This document shows, one piece after another, positions 16,693 to 24,985 of a stretch of DNA of 57,655 bases. The notes under the pieces are model-generated. The model was not told the origin of the DNA. It worked only from the letters and a program-made list of their open reading frames with translations, and made no database searches. Numbering within the stretch: position 1 is the stretch's first letter; each line of letters opens with the position of its first letter. Made by a program: the position numbers and the translations under genes. Source of the stretch: Limosilactobacillus avistercoris (GTDB lineage Bacteria; Bacillota; Bacilli; Lactobacillales; Lactobacillaceae); assembly GCF_014836425.1 (NCBI RefSeq), contig NZ_JACSQW010000010.1:1-57655 (forward strand), written 5' to 3'.

Positions 16693-16721
16693 AAAATACC
16701 ACATTTATAATAAATTTTCAA
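16693..16721 (-). promoter_or_regulatory. Promoter of rplK-rplA
   Basis: TTGAAA, 17-nt spacer, TATTTT on the minus strand. Confidence 0.75.
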
Positions 16722-16812
16722 GATTTATTAAGCGAAAAACAATCAACAATTATTCAGAAAATCATTTACCCGAAACTTATTAGTTCCGGCATCCCTTTCT
16801 TAAACTGATTAT

Positions 16813-17358
16813 TTATTCCACTGTATCGATCTGATCAAAACCAAGTTCAGCTGAAGTTTCCCGGCCAAACATTTCTACGTTAACCTTCAACTTCATCTTT
16901 TCATGGTCAACTTCAGTCACCTTGCCAGTTAAGTCGGCAAATGGTCCGGCAATAACCTTAACACTATCACCAACACTAACGTCAATATCATGTTGAACGG
17001 TTTGGACACCCATCCGCTTCATGATCCGGTCAACTTCTTCTGGAAGCAATGGTGTTGGCTTTGAACCACCACCGTGTGAACCTAAGAAACCAGTAACGCC
17101 CGGCGTATTCCGTGCAATGTACCATGCTTGATCGGTCATTACCATTTCTACCAAAACGTAGCCTGGGAATGTCTTCTCAACAATTTCCTTAGCTTGACCA
17201 TCCTTAACTTGACGAACTTCATCTTCAGGAACAACTACCCGAAAAATGTAGTCTTGCATTCCCATTGATTGGGCACGTGATTCCAAGTTACTCTTTACTC
17301 GGTTTTCGTAACCTGAGTATGTATGTAGGACGTACCAACGTTTTTCATTTGATTCCAC
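16813..17358 (-). CDS. nusG: Transcription termination/antitermination factor NusG
   Basis: 181 residues. The NGN domain (RWYVLHTYSGYENRVKSNLESRA, about 7-29; FPGYVLVEM, about 64-72; ARNTPGVTGFLG, about 82-93) is followed by a C-terminal KOW domain (VSVGDSVKVIAGPFADLTGKV, about 126-146). Binds RNA polymerase and affects pausing and termination. Start is GTG with GGAGG seven nt upstream. Unlike in many relatives it has a separate promoter (17433-17461) and a terminator-shaped leader (17391-17421) after secE. Confidence 0.96.
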   Translation of the reverse strand: MESNEKRWYVLHTYSGYENRVKSNLESRAQSMGMQDYIFRVVVPEDEVRQVKDGQAKEIVEKTFPGYVLVEMVMTDQAWYIARNTPGVTGFLGSHGGGSKPTPLLPEEVDRIMKRMGVQTVQHDIDVSVGDSVKVIAGPFADLTGKVTEVDHEKMKLKVNVEMFGRETSAELGFDQIDTVE

Positions 17359-17390
17359 GATGAATCCTCCTTAATAATTTTTAAATTCAA

Positions 17391-17421
17391 AATAAAAAAC
17401 CCCGCGGATCCCCACGAAGCT
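17391..17421 (-). promoter_or_regulatory. Terminator-like hairpin in the nusG leader
   Basis: AGCTTCGTGG, loop GGAT, CCGCGGGGTT then TTTTATTTT on the minus strand: ten pairs including several wobbles, directly followed by a U-tract. It lies downstream of the nusG promoter and 33 nt before the start codon, so it would terminate most nusG transcripts unless antiterminated. Autocontrol by NusG is a guess. Confidence 0.65.
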
Positions 17422-17432
17422 CAATTGCACTT

Positions 17433-17461
17433 AGTATAACAAATCTTCGGTAAATTGACTA
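17433..17461 (-). promoter_or_regulatory. Promoter of nusG
   Basis: TAGTCA, 17-nt spacer, TATACT on the minus strand, overlapping the end of the secE region. Confidence 0.6.
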
Positions 17462-17465
17462 CTAC

Positions 17466-17642
17466 TTAGACGAATAACTTCATTAAGAGTTGGATTAACC
17501 AATCAAATAATGCAAAGAATAGGACGAAGAAAAGTGTCAAAGAAATAACAATGGTTGTATCACGCCGATTTTCACGGGCAGTTGGCCAAACAACCAGTTT
17601 CATTTCATGATTTACACTTTTAATAAAACGAAACAGATGCAT
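17466..17642 (-). CDS. secE: Preprotein translocase subunit SecE
   Basis: 58 residues, too short for routine ORF listing but clear. A basic N-terminus (MHLFRFIKSVNHEMKLVVWP) holds the conserved VVWPT amphipathic region (about 17-21), then RENRRDTTIV, then one membrane helix (about 31-56). Essential partner of SecY in the translocon. It sits 16 nt after rpmG, the usual order rpmG-secE-nusG. CTGGAGGAAATT lies upstream of the ATG. Confidence 0.95.
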   Translation of the reverse strand: MHLFRFIKSVNHEMKLVVWPTARENRRDTTIVISLTLFFVLFFALFDWLIQLLMKLFV

Positions 17643-17658
17643 AATTTCCTCCAGCTAA

Positions 17659-17808
17659 TTAACGAGTTTCACGATGGAGAGTATACTCCCCACAATGTTT
17701 ACAAAACTTTTTTAATTCTAATCGTTCTTGACGTTGAGGATTTGCGGTAATCGTATAGTTATGAGCACCGCACTTGGTACATTCCAGTGCAACTTTCTTT
17801 TGGGACAT
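17659..17808 (-). CDS. rpmG: 50S ribosomal protein L33
   Basis: 49 residues, the zinc-binding (C+) form with CTKC (about 10-13) and CKHC (about 36-39). Start at 17808 is set by GGAGGTGA seven nt upstream; the open frame upstream to 17841 is not needed. First gene of rpmG-secE. Confidence 0.95.
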   Translation of the reverse strand: MSQKKVALECTKCGAHNYTITANPQRQERLELKKFCKHCGEYTLHRETR

Positions 17809-17831
17809 ACTTTCACCTCCACACATGTTTA

Positions 17832-17860
17832 AGATTAGCATGTTCCAACCGCCAAAACAA
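17832..17860 (-). promoter_or_regulatory. Promoter of rpmG-secE
   Basis: TTGTTT, 17-nt spacer, TAATCT on the minus strand, 24 nt before the start codon. Confidence 0.6.
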
Positions 17861-17905
17861 GTCCTGACAACTAACCATAAGCAATAATACTAAGAATACA
17901 TTAAT

Positions 17906-17942
17906 AGGCTCCAAAGTTCGGACAAGCCGAACTCTAAAGCCT
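17906..17942 (-). terminator. Terminator of sigH (dispersed hairpin type)
   Basis: GGCTTTAGAGTTCGG, loop CTTGT, CCGAACTTTGGAGCC: a 15-bp stem with wobbles, then TATTAATGT. It lies 26 nt past the sigH stop. Related hairpins at 12056, 21975 and 30948. Confidence 0.65.
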
Positions 17943-17967
17943 ACTCTAAAATTATACTCTTGTCTGG

Positions 17968-18534
17968 TCACTCACCCGCCAAAAGCTTGACTAATTTTGT
18001 TCGTGTTCGTGAAAGGGCACTTTGAACTTGTCGTTTACTGCATTGCAGCTCCCGGCATACATGTTCAATTGATCTACCTGTTACAATCATTGATAAAACA
18101 TCTCGTTCAAACGGTGAACTAATCCTGATAATCTCTTCAATACTTTTATGACAATAAACGATATCCTCAAGTGATGCACTTTTTTGCATCATCATTTCGT
18201 CATCATTTTCTCCAAGAGCATCGAGTTGTTCAATTGGAATTCGTTTATTTGCCTGTCGAGCTCGGTATAAATCAAGAAGACGATTAACCAAACTCTGCTT
18301 ATAAAAACCGCTGAATTGGTGAATATCTTTTCCACTATAAGAATAGATAACTTTTAGTAAGACAAGCTGTGCCTCTTGACACCAATCTTCAAATTCAAGG
18401 TCAGAGATATGATATCTCTGCCATAATCGCTTAACCATTGAAGAATAACAATTGAATAAAGCCATAAATTTATCCTCATTGCCGACTTGTACTTGGATGA
18501 GTAATCCGAGATCAGCTGAATGATTTTCCATCAT
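17968..18534 (-). CDS. sigH: RNA polymerase sigma factor, SigH/ComX type
   Basis: 188 residues of the sigma-70 family, SigH-like. Region 2 is at about 30-90 (LEFEDWCQEAQLVLLKVIYSY and FSGFYKQSLVNRLLDLYRARQANKRIP) and region 4 at about 130-185 (SPFERDVLSMIVTGRSIEHVCRELQCSKRQVQSALSRTRTKL) with its helix-turn-helix. In lactic acid bacteria this gene sits between rlmB and rpmG and is linked to competence genes. Two adjacent ATGs are possible; the ribosome site (AAGG) is weak. The 230 nt upstream look highly structured (18570-18770), so expression may be controlled in the leader. Confidence 0.85.
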   Translation of the reverse strand: MMENHSADLGLLIQVQVGNEDKFMALFNCYSSMVKRLWQRYHISDLEFEDWCQEAQLVLLKVIYSYSGKDIHQFSGFYKQSLVNRLLDLYRARQANKRIPIEQLDALGENDDEMMMQKSASLEDIVYCHKSIEEIIRISSPFERDVLSMIVTGRSIEHVCRELQCSKRQVQSALSRTRTKLVKLLAGE

Positions 18535-18569
18535 TATTTAACCTTAACTACTTCGTTAAGGATTACCTT

Positions 18570-18770
18570 TCTTGAATTTGGCTCCTCCACCCATTCCTTA
18601 GATTGCATTTGCATTCATGCTGTATAGTGGTTTCCTTTTTCGTCAAGAAGGAAGCCCCTTTACAGGTGATTGCCCGGTCGACAGGGTATCATCCCCATCG
18701 TCAGGAAGATTTCAGTTCTTAATACCGGTTCCTTATATTAATTCCTCAAATCTTGGTGACTAATGCCTGA
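18570..18770 (-). other. Structured region upstream of sigH
   Basis: Several stacked stems can be drawn on the minus strand. One is CGA-T-GGG...CCC-TG-TCG near 18680-18703. Another is a multi-part arm near 18621-18666 (CTGTA...TACAG outside, GG/CC, then TTCCTT/AAGGAA closing a loop). The GC content is higher than in the AT-rich flanks. No open frame with a ribosome site is seen. It resembles none of the riboswitch or housekeeping RNA consensus sequences I can recall. Either a 5' leader of sigH or an independent RNA. Confidence 0.45.
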
Positions 18771-19060
18771 AAATAATCTACCAAATTTTTATCAGTTTGA
18801 ACAGCCCTTTCTTGTGATTTGATGAACAACCATTCAAATGATAGTTAGAAAAATATTTATTCAGATTAGAATTTATTTTTTTATAAAATCATCTTCGTAA
18901 TTTAGTAACTAAAAAGAGACAACTGTCGTATATAGATGATCAAAGTTTATTATGGGATATTTTATATTTTGAAAAAATTTTGTTTTCAACTAATTCACTT
19001 AACCTAATAAGGTGAACCGCTTGCATTTCTTGTTCACAATTTAACATTACTAGAAAAAGA
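18771..19060. other. Intergenic AT-rich stretch
   Basis: No gene seen. It probably holds the promoter for the sigH leader; TTCAAA with GATTAT at 17-nt spacing near 18776-18803 on the minus strand is a candidate. Nothing else is recognisable. Confidence 0.3.
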
Positions 19061-19085
19061 ATACTGGTATATACCAGTATCCCTT
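19061..19085 (-). terminator. Terminator of rlmB
   Basis: Perfect 8-bp stem ATACTGGT/ACCAGTAT with ATAT loop (19061-19080), then TCTTTTTC on the minus strand. It lies just past the rlmB stop. Confidence 0.82.
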
Positions 19086-19090
19086 TTCTC

Positions 19091-19837
19091 TTATAGTGGG
19101 TGACGAGAATTAAAGCCCTGATAAATCAATAGACTTGCAGCAACACTTGCATTCAAGCTTTGAACATGACCAACCATTGGAATTGTCAACATTTCGTCAC
19201 AATTTTTCTTTAGTAACGACGAGATTCCCTTCCCTTCGTTACCAATTACTAGTGCAACTGCACCTTTGGCATTCCAACGTCGATAATCAGTCCCCTTCAT
19301 ATCAGTTCCAAATAACCATACTCCCCGATCTTTTAACTCTTTTGCAGTCTGAACAAGGTTGGTAACCCGGGCAACGGGAACGTGTTCAATTGCCCCCGTC
19401 GATGTTTTAGCAACTACTGAGGTTAATCCCACAGCCCGCCGACGAGGAATAATAATTCCATGAACTCCCGCTGCATCCGCGGTCCGGATAATTGAGCCAA
19501 GGTTATGTGGATCCTCAAGTTCATCTAGGATCAAAAAAAACGGGTCCTCACCATGCTTAGCCGCATTATCAAATAAGTCATCAATTGTGGCATAGTGGTA
19601 CGCAGCAACTGCCAAAGCGACCCCCTGGTGATTTTGGTGATCACTCATCTGGTCTAGCTTAGTTTTTGGAACATTGGAGACAACTAACCGCTTTTCCTTT
19701 GCTAATTTAATAATTTGCGAAATTGCGTCAGATTTTAGTCCTGATTGAATAAAGACCTTATTAATCTCCTGATCGGACTTTAACGCCATTATCGCTGGGT
19801 GGCGTCCAATAATAAATTCACTGTTATCATTTTTCAT
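19091..19837 (-). CDS. rlmB: 23S rRNA (guanosine-2'-O-)-methyltransferase RlmB / TrmH family
   Basis: 248 residues, SPOUT (knotted) methyltransferase. The N-terminal substrate domain ([12 protein letters not shown]) is followed by the three SpoU motifs: [26 protein letters not shown] (about 104-129), [11 protein letters not shown] (about 195-205) and [21 protein letters not shown] (about 218-238). Uses S-adenosylmethionine to methylate 23S rRNA, by analogy at G2251. Its start overlaps mrnC by 11 nt, giving the conserved cysS-mrnC-rlmB operon. Confidence 0.93.
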   Translation of the reverse strand: MKNDNSEFIIGRHPAIMALKSDQEINKVFIQSGLKSDAISQIIKLAKEKRLVVSNVPKTKLDQMSDHQNHQGVALAVAAYHYATIDDLFDNAAKHGEDPFFLILDELEDPHNLGSIIRTADAAGVHGIIIPRRRAVGLTSVVAKTSTGAIEHVPVARVTNLVQTAKELKDRGVWLFGTDMKGTDYRRWNAKGAVALVIGNEGKGISSLLKKNCDEMLTIPMVGHVQSLNASVAASLLIYQGFNSRHPL

Positions 19838-20240
19838 GTTTTATTCTCCCTGCTTCAACTTGTTGAATGCACCATTCTGCCAACTCTTCAATCCGGTCCT
19901 GCTTTCCAGCTAATTGAAGATAGCCCATCATTGCCTCAAAGCCGGTAGAAATTCGATAAGTTAGCACAGAAGTATGTTTTGCATGAGTATGGCTATTAGC
20001 ATTCCGGCCCCGCTTAAAGTAACCCCATTCATCTTCAGTTAAAATATCATCCTGCTTCATCAAGTCAATCAATGCTGCCTGTGCCTTTGCTGAAACATAG
20101 TGTGTTGCGAGATGCTGGAGCTTAGTGGGCTTTGCTAGTCCCTTACTCAAAAGGTGTTGGCGAATAAATACTTCATAAACTGCATCTCCCAAATAAGCGA
20201 GCGCAATTCCATTTAATTGTCGATAATCTGCTTGTTCCAT
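19827..20240 (-). CDS. mrnC: Mini-ribonuclease III
   Basis: 137 residues. An RNase III catalytic domain without a double-strand RNA-binding domain: [23 protein letters not shown] (about 9-31) holds the metal-binding signature and [13 protein letters not shown] (about 74-86) follows. It matures 23S rRNA ends. Between cysS (15 nt gap) and rlmB (overlap), the normal Firmicutes order. Confidence 0.93.
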   Translation of the reverse strand: MEQADYRQLNGIALAYLGDAVYEVFIRQHLLSKGLAKPTKLQHLATHYVSAKAQAALIDLMKQDDILTEDEWGYFKRGRNANSHTHAKHTSVLTYRISTGFEAMMGYLQLAGKQDRIEELAEWCIQQVEAGRIKHEK

Positions 20241-20255
20241 TAATTTCCTTCCTGT

Positions 20256-21674
20256 CTACTTTTTTACTCGTTTAAAGCGTGTTCCCTGTGGCGTATCTTC
20301 AAGGATAATTCCTTGCTCCTTTAATTCATCACGAATCTGATCACTCCGAGCAAAATCCTTATTTTTCCGCGCTTCGTTTCGTTCCTCAATTAGTGCCTGA
20401 ATGTGTTCATCATTCAATTCATTATTCGTTGAAGCTAATTTTACACCAAAAATACTAACCAACTCAGCAATCAAATTCTTCATCTCATTAAGTATATCCG
20501 CCTTAACTACTTCTTGTTGACTATAAACATTTACGTATTTAACTAGTTCATAAACAACGGTAATCCCGTTTTGGACGTTAATATCACCATCCATCGCTTC
20601 AATAAATTTCTGCTTAAAGTCAGCAAGTTTTTGACTGACTGCTGAATCAGTCCCTTTTTCGGCATCCTTTTGCCGGTAAGTCAAGTTATCAAAGGCTGTT
20701 TGAATGTGATCCAAATTATTTTTAGCATCAATTAGGTTATCCTTGCTGTACTGAATTGGCCGCCGGTACTGGGTAGTGGCCATAAAGAACCGTAATACCT
20801 GTGGATCAACTTCTTTAATAATGTCGTGAACCGTAATAAAGTTGTGCAAAGACTTACTCATCTTTTCGTTATCTTTGCCAATAGTCACAAAGCCATTATG
20901 CATCCAGTAACGAACAAATTTTTGTCCCGTTTCCGCTTCACTTTGAGCAATCTCATTTTCATGGTGTGGGAATTCAAGATCCTGGCCACCACCGTGAATA
21001 TCAATCGTTTTGCCGAGGTACTTCGTCGACATTACTGAACATTCAATGTGCCAACCTGGTCGTCCCTTTCCCCACGGAGAATCCCAGCTGATCTCGCCAG
21101 GTTTAGCAGCTTTCCAAAGGGCAAAGTCCATTGGATCCTCTTTCTTATTAACTTCATCGGCACTAACATGTTCACTAGCACCTACTTCCAGATCGTCAAT
21201 TGATTGGCCTGATAGCTGACCATAATTTTTAAATTTCCGTGCACGATAGTATACGTCACCATCTTTTTCGTAGGCGTACCCCTTTTCAATCAAGCCCTGA
21301 ACAAATTCAATGATCTCAGGAATATTTTCGGTTGCCCGGGGATGCATGGTTGCTGGCTCAATATTAAGGGCATTCGTATCTTCCATAAATGCCTGAATAT
21401 ACTTTTCAGCTAATTGAGGAACGGTAATTCCCTGCTCGTGGGCAGCTTTGATCATCTTATCATCGACATCGGTGAAATTAGAAACATAGTTTACTTTATA
21501 TCCCTTAAATTCAAGGTAGCGACGAACTGTATCAAATGCAATTGCTGACCGCGCATTCCCAATATGGATATAGTTGTATACCGTCGGACCACAGACATAC
21601 ATGTTAACAACTCCTGGGGTTTGCGGCTTAAATTCTTCTTGTTTACGAGTCAATGTATTATATATCGTTAGCAT
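20256..21674 (-). CDS. cysS: Cysteinyl-tRNA synthetase
   Basis: 472 residues, class I synthetase. [14 protein letters not shown] (HIGN version of HIGH, about 32-45), zinc ligands beginning at CGPTVY (about 28), the zinc/substrate site [10 protein letters not shown] (about 206-215) and KMSKSLHN (about 268-275, KMSKS loop) are present. Charges tRNA-Cys in the cytosol. First gene of cysS-mrnC-rlmB. No T-box leader is seen; a plain promoter-like TTCAAT / TATTAT pair lies just upstream. Its product sets the Cys-tRNA level that the leader peptide at 36146 would sense. Confidence 0.96.
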   Translation of the reverse strand: MLTIYNTLTRKQEEFKPQTPGVVNMYVCGPTVYNYIHIGNARSAIAFDTVRRYLEFKGYKVNYVSNFTDVDDKMIKAAHEQGITVPQLAEKYIQAFMEDTNALNIEPATMHPRATENIPEIIEFVQGLIEKGYAYEKDGDVYYRARKFKNYGQLSGQSIDDLEVGASEHVSADEVNKKEDPMDFALWKAAKPGEISWDSPWGKGRPGWHIECSVMSTKYLGKTIDIHGGGQDLEFPHHENEIAQSEAETGQKFVRYWMHNGFVTIGKDNEKMSKSLHNFITVHDIIKEVDPQVLRFFMATTQYRRPIQYSKDNLIDAKNNLDHIQTAFDNLTYRQKDAEKGTDSAVSQKLADFKQKFIEAMDGDINVQNGITVVYELVKYVNVYSQQEVVKADILNEMKNLIAELVSIFGVKLASTNNELNDEHIQALIEERNEARKNKDFARSDQIRDELKEQGIILEDTPQGTRFKRVKK

Positions 21675-21777
21675 GACTGTCTGCTCCTTTCATTCCTATA
21701 TTCATAATACTAACATATCTAGTTAATTGAACGTATTGTTGGATCTTTTTTGATGAAAAAAGTTTTTTAACTTTATG

Positions 21778-21794
21778 GTCACAATTTCTTCACA
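21778..21794 (+). promoter_or_regulatory. Direct-repeat box (PhoP-type) upstream of a candidate sRNA
   Basis: GTCACA-ATTTC-TTCACA: two near-identical hexamers with 5-nt spacing, the layout bound by PhoP-type response regulators. A TATAAA -10 candidate lies 14 nt downstream (21809-21814), as in activator-dependent promoters. Confidence 0.5.
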
Positions 21795-21820
21795 TTCTCC
21801 TGCTAGTATATAAAGCGTAG

Positions 21821-21967
21821 TAAAGATACCAAACTTTACTACTAATGAAACCTATTATTTTTCAATTACTCCTCCCAATAGTAACCGAAAAAATAATCTA
21901 TATGGGGATACCCCAAGTCCTCATAATACTCCTCAAGAGATAGCTTCCCAAGCTATCTCTTCTTTTT
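21821..21967 (+). ncRNA. Candidate small regulatory RNA, ~147 nt
   Basis: An intergenic plus-strand unit between two minus-strand genes. A -10 element (TATAAA at 21809) predicts a start near 21821. The RNA region has a 9-bp 5' hairpin (GTAGTAAAG/CTTTACTAC, 21817-21842), which may begin one or two pairs later in the RNA. A GGGG-ATA-CCCC mini-hairpin lies at 21904-21914. A perfect 12-bp terminator stem (21935-21961, AAGAGATAGCTT arm) is followed by CTTTTT. Unpaired stretches carry ACTCCTCCC, GTCCTC and ACTCCTC, which are complementary to Shine-Dalgarno sequences. No ribosome site or credible reading frame. Not matched to any known RNA family by me. Confidence 0.6.
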
Positions 21968-21974
21968 ACATACT

Positions 21975-22019
21975 AAGGCTCCAAAGCACGGGAAACCGCA
22001 CTTTGGAGCCTTTTTTTAA
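21975..22019 (+). terminator. Second plus-strand terminator (dispersed hairpin type)
   Basis: AAGGCTCCAAAG...CTTTGGAGCCTT stem with seven T after it on the plus strand. Tandem with the sRNA terminator, it would stop leakage into the antisense of fhs. On the minus strand it may end fhs, though the U-tract there is poor. Confidence 0.7.
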
Positions 22020-22034
22020 GTGAAATTATTTAAT

Positions 22035-23693
22035 TTAGAATAATCCTGTTATTTTACCATTAGCATCAATCGTCATGTTAGCGGCGGCTGGTGTCTTAGA
22101 AAGTCCCGGCATAGTCATCATATTTCCAGAAAGGGCAACGATAAAACCAGCACCTAGCTTTGGTACGAATTCACGAATATGGAATGTAAAGTCCGTTGGT
22201 GCTCCTAGCTGACTTTGATCGTCAGTAAAGGAATACTGAGTCTTAGCAATGCAGACAGGTAAATCATTCCACCCATACTTAGCAAACTGCTTTAATTGCT
22301 TCTTGGCTTTCTTGCTAAATGAAACATCTTTTGCTCCATAAATTGATTTAGCAATCGTATTTACCTTTTCTTCAATTGAATCACTAGCCTTGTAAAGCGG
22401 CTTAAAATCACTCTTTTGTTCAGCTAAGCGAACAACTTCTTTGGCAAGGTCCTGGGTACCTTGACCACCCTTAGCCCAGCTGTCAGCAACCACAACATTA
22501 ACTCCTAGACGCTTGCAATTATCTTCAATAAACTTAATTTCAGCATCAGTATCGTTAACAAAGTGGTTAATCGCAACAACAACCGGTAAACCGTAACGTT
22601 GCATATTCTTAATATGACGGTTTAAATTAACAATTCCCTTTTCGAGTGCAGGCAGTTGTTCTTCTTTAATTTCATCCAAACTAGCCCCACCGTTATATTC
22701 AAGGGCACGGACAGTTGCAACAATTACAACGGCATCTGGGTTCTTCCCCAAAACAGGACGCTTAATATCAAGGAACTTTTCAGCTCCAAGGTCAGCACCA
22801 AACCCGGCTTCCGTTACTGTATAATCAGCTAACTTGAGTGCAGTTTGGGTAGCCAAAATACTATTGCAGCCATGAGCAATATTAGCGAATGGTCCCCCAT
22901 GAACAATTGCCGGGGTATGATCAAGGGTTTGCACTAAGTTAGGCTTAATTGCATCTTTCAGGAGGATCGTAATTGCATCTTCAAAACCAAGCTGGCCTAC
23001 AGTTACAGGCTCACGATCGTAGGTATAGCCAACGACGATCTGACTAATCCGTTTCTTTAGATCCATTAAGTCAGTAGACAGGCACAAGATCGCCATTAAT
23101 TCTGAAGCTGCTGTAATATCAAAGCCAGTTTGCCGCGGAATTCCTTGCATAATCCCACCAAGGCCAGTAATTACATTTCGTAATGCTCGATCGTTAACAT
23201 CTTCTACCCGTTTCCAAATAATCCGCCGGGGATCAAGATTTAACTTATTATCCCGCATAACATAATTATCGATTAAGGCTGCTAAGGTATTGTTAGCACT
23301 AGTTAAAGCATGGAGATCTCCAGTAAAGTGCAGGTTAATGTCCTCCATCGGGATTACTTGACTGTAACCTCCACCAGTAGCACCACCCTTAATTCCAAAG
23401 ACAGGTCCCATTGATGGTTCCCGCATGGCGATAATTGTTTGGTGGTGCAATTGGTTCAGGGCATCCCCTAGGCCAACTAAGACGGTTGATTTCCCCTCAC
23501 CAGCTGGAGTGGGATTGATTGAGGTTACCAGAATTAGCTTATGCTTCTTTCCTGGCTTTTCGGCAACCGGTAATGAAATCTTTGCCTTATACTTCCCGTA
23601 TTGTTCAATTTGATCGTCATTAAGTCCCATTTTCTCGGCAATCTTACTAATTGGTTTGAGCGTGGCTTGGTCAGCAATTTCTATATCTGTCAT
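22035..23693 (-). CDS. fhs: Formate-tetrahydrofolate ligase
   Basis: 552 residues. ATP-dependent formation of 10-formyl-THF from formate for purine synthesis. Seen: the P-loop [18 protein letters not shown] (about 62-79), [36 protein letters not shown] (about 92-127), and [13 protein letters not shown] (about 266-278). Length is normal. Single gene with AGGAGAGAG before the ATG. Confidence 0.96.
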   Translation of the reverse strand: MTDIEIADQATLKPISKIAEKMGLNDDQIEQYGKYKAKISLPVAEKPGKKHKLILVTSINPTPAGEGKSTVLVGLGDALNQLHHQTIIAMREPSMGPVFGIKGGATGGGYSQVIPMEDINLHFTGDLHALTSANNTLAALIDNYVMRDNKLNLDPRRIIWKRVEDVNDRALRNVITGLGGIMQGIPRQTGFDITAASELMAILCLSTDLMDLKKRISQIVVGYTYDREPVTVGQLGFEDAITILLKDAIKPNLVQTLDHTPAIVHGGPFANIAHGCNSILATQTALKLADYTVTEAGFGADLGAEKFLDIKRPVLGKNPDAVVIVATVRALEYNGGASLDEIKEEQLPALEKGIVNLNRHIKNMQRYGLPVVVAINHFVNDTDAEIKFIEDNCKRLGVNVVVADSWAKGGQGTQDLAKEVVRLAEQKSDFKPLYKASDSIEEKVNTIAKSIYGAKDVSFSKKAKKQLKQFAKYGWNDLPVCIAKTQYSFTDDQSQLGAPTDFTFHIREFVPKLGAGFIVALSGNMMTMPGLSKTPAAANMTIDANGKITGLF

Positions 23694-23735
23694 TTCAACT
23701 CTCTCCTATCTTTAATACGAACAATTTCTAAAAAA

Positions 23736-23770
23736 ACACCGATAAAGTTAAGAAATAACTCTTACGGTGT
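23736..23770 (-). terminator. Terminator of the radA-PIN/TRAM operon
   Basis: ACACCG...CGGTGT outer stem with an inner TAAGAGTTA/TTAACTTTA stem, followed by seven T on the minus strand. Confidence 0.82.
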
Positions 23771-23804
23771 CTAGAATATAAAACTATGTGACATTTGTAA
23801 ACAA

Positions 23805-24965
23805 CTATTTAGAATCTTTACCAGATTTTGTTGTCTTTTTTTCTCCCTTAGAGGATTCACTATTCTTTTCATTAATTTCCCGTCGAGAATGAAGTGGTCG
23901 AGCAAAGATCATCCGCCCAGCGTCGGTTTGTAAGGCACTAGTAACTTCGACTTCAATTCGTTCGTTCATGAAGTAACGACCATCTTCAACAACGACCATT
24001 GTTCCGTCATCCAAGTAAGCAACCCCTTGTTGGCGCTCAGTCCCGGTCTTTACAACGACAACGTTAAGCGTTTCTCCAGGAATTACCCGCGGCCGTAACG
24101 ACTTTGCAAGGTTATTAATATTCAAGACCTGAACATTTTGGAACTGAATAACCTTATTTAAATTATAGTCATTAGTCACAATTACCCCATTAACCTTCTT
24201 GGCTAACGCTATTAGCTTGCTATCAACTTCAGGTATGTCTTCAAAATCGCCATCATACATCTCAATTGGAACAATCTTCTCTTTACGCAACTTATTCAAG
24301 ATATCCAAACCACGCCGTCCCCGAACTCGTTTAATACTTTCGCCTGAATCGGCAATGTATTGCAATTCGTAAAGGACAAAGTTTGGAACCAATAACGTTC
24401 CTTCTAAGAACCCGGTCTTAACCAGATCATAAATCCGCCCATCAATTAAGATATTAGTATCCAGGATTTTATAATGGTGGTAATTTTCATCCTTTTGGTC
24501 AATAACCTCAGTATTGGGATTTTTTGGTCGAACTCGGTGCCCAGAGAGTAAAGTCTTCCAATCATCAAGTCGTGTTGTCCCAATCCGATATCCAAAATAA
24601 CTAAAGGCGATCATTAATAAAATCGGTAAAACGTTATTAACAACTGGGAGCCCAGTTCGCCAAAGTGGAATTGAGACTAAAACTGCAAGGACCAACCCAA
24701 CAATTGTTAATAGTGTCCCAAAAAATAAGTAGACCGGGCTTAACTTTGTCAGGCTCTTTTCAATTCGCACAACTAACTGTTCGGTTGGTTTAGCAAGTAG
24801 TAACGAAAGAATAAAGAAAATAAGAGCTCCCAGAATGATATCAATAAAAACTAAGAGTGCATTATTTAAGTGAACTTTAACTAAGTCCCAAAATAATGGC
24901 AGGTAATAAAAACCAATTGCGGCCCCAACAACAACGTATATTAATCGAATAATTCTTTTTCGCAT
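23805..24965 (-). CDS. PIN/TRAM domain membrane protein (YacL family)
   Basis: 386 residues. Four N-terminal membrane helices (about 5-125), then a PIN nuclease-like domain (DTNILIDGRIYDLVKTGFL, about 166-184; the second acidic cluster ESIKRVRGRRGLDIL about 208-222; VTNDYNLNKV about 260-269) and a C-terminal TRAM RNA-binding domain (about 288-360), then a charged Lys/Ser tail. The start is ATG at 24965, six nt after GGAGGG, rather than the upstream TTG. Family members sit next to radA, as here. Possible membrane-bound RNase; activity unproven. Confidence 0.88.
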   Translation of the reverse strand: MRKRIIRLIYVVVGAAIGFYYLPLFWDLVKVHLNNALLVFIDIILGALIFFILSLLLAKPTEQLVVRIEKSLTKLSPVYLFFGTLLTIVGLVLAVLVSIPLWRTGLPVVNNVLPILLMIAFSYFGYRIGTTRLDDWKTLLSGHRVRPKNPNTEVIDQKDENYHHYKILDTNILIDGRIYDLVKTGFLEGTLLVPNFVLYELQYIADSGESIKRVRGRRGLDILNKLRKEKIVPIEMYDGDFEDIPEVDSKLIALAKKVNGVIVTNDYNLNKVIQFQNVQVLNINNLAKSLRPRVIPGETLNVVVVKTGTERQQGVAYLDDGTMVVVEDGRYFMNERIEVEVTSALQTDAGRMIFARPLHSRREINEKNSESSKGEKKTTKSGKDSK

Positions 24966-24985
24966 AATCAACCCTCCTTTTCAAA

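Noticed and set aside
20256-21780. T-box leader for cysS
   Set aside because: The gap upstream has no specifier hairpin or T-box core; a simple promoter lies close to the start codon.
21902-21943. 13-codon hydrophobic peptide (MGIPQVLIILLKR) inside the candidate small RNA
   Set aside because: No ribosome site upstream, and the ATG falls in the GGGG-ATA-CCCC hairpin and the frame runs into the terminator stem; treated as chance.
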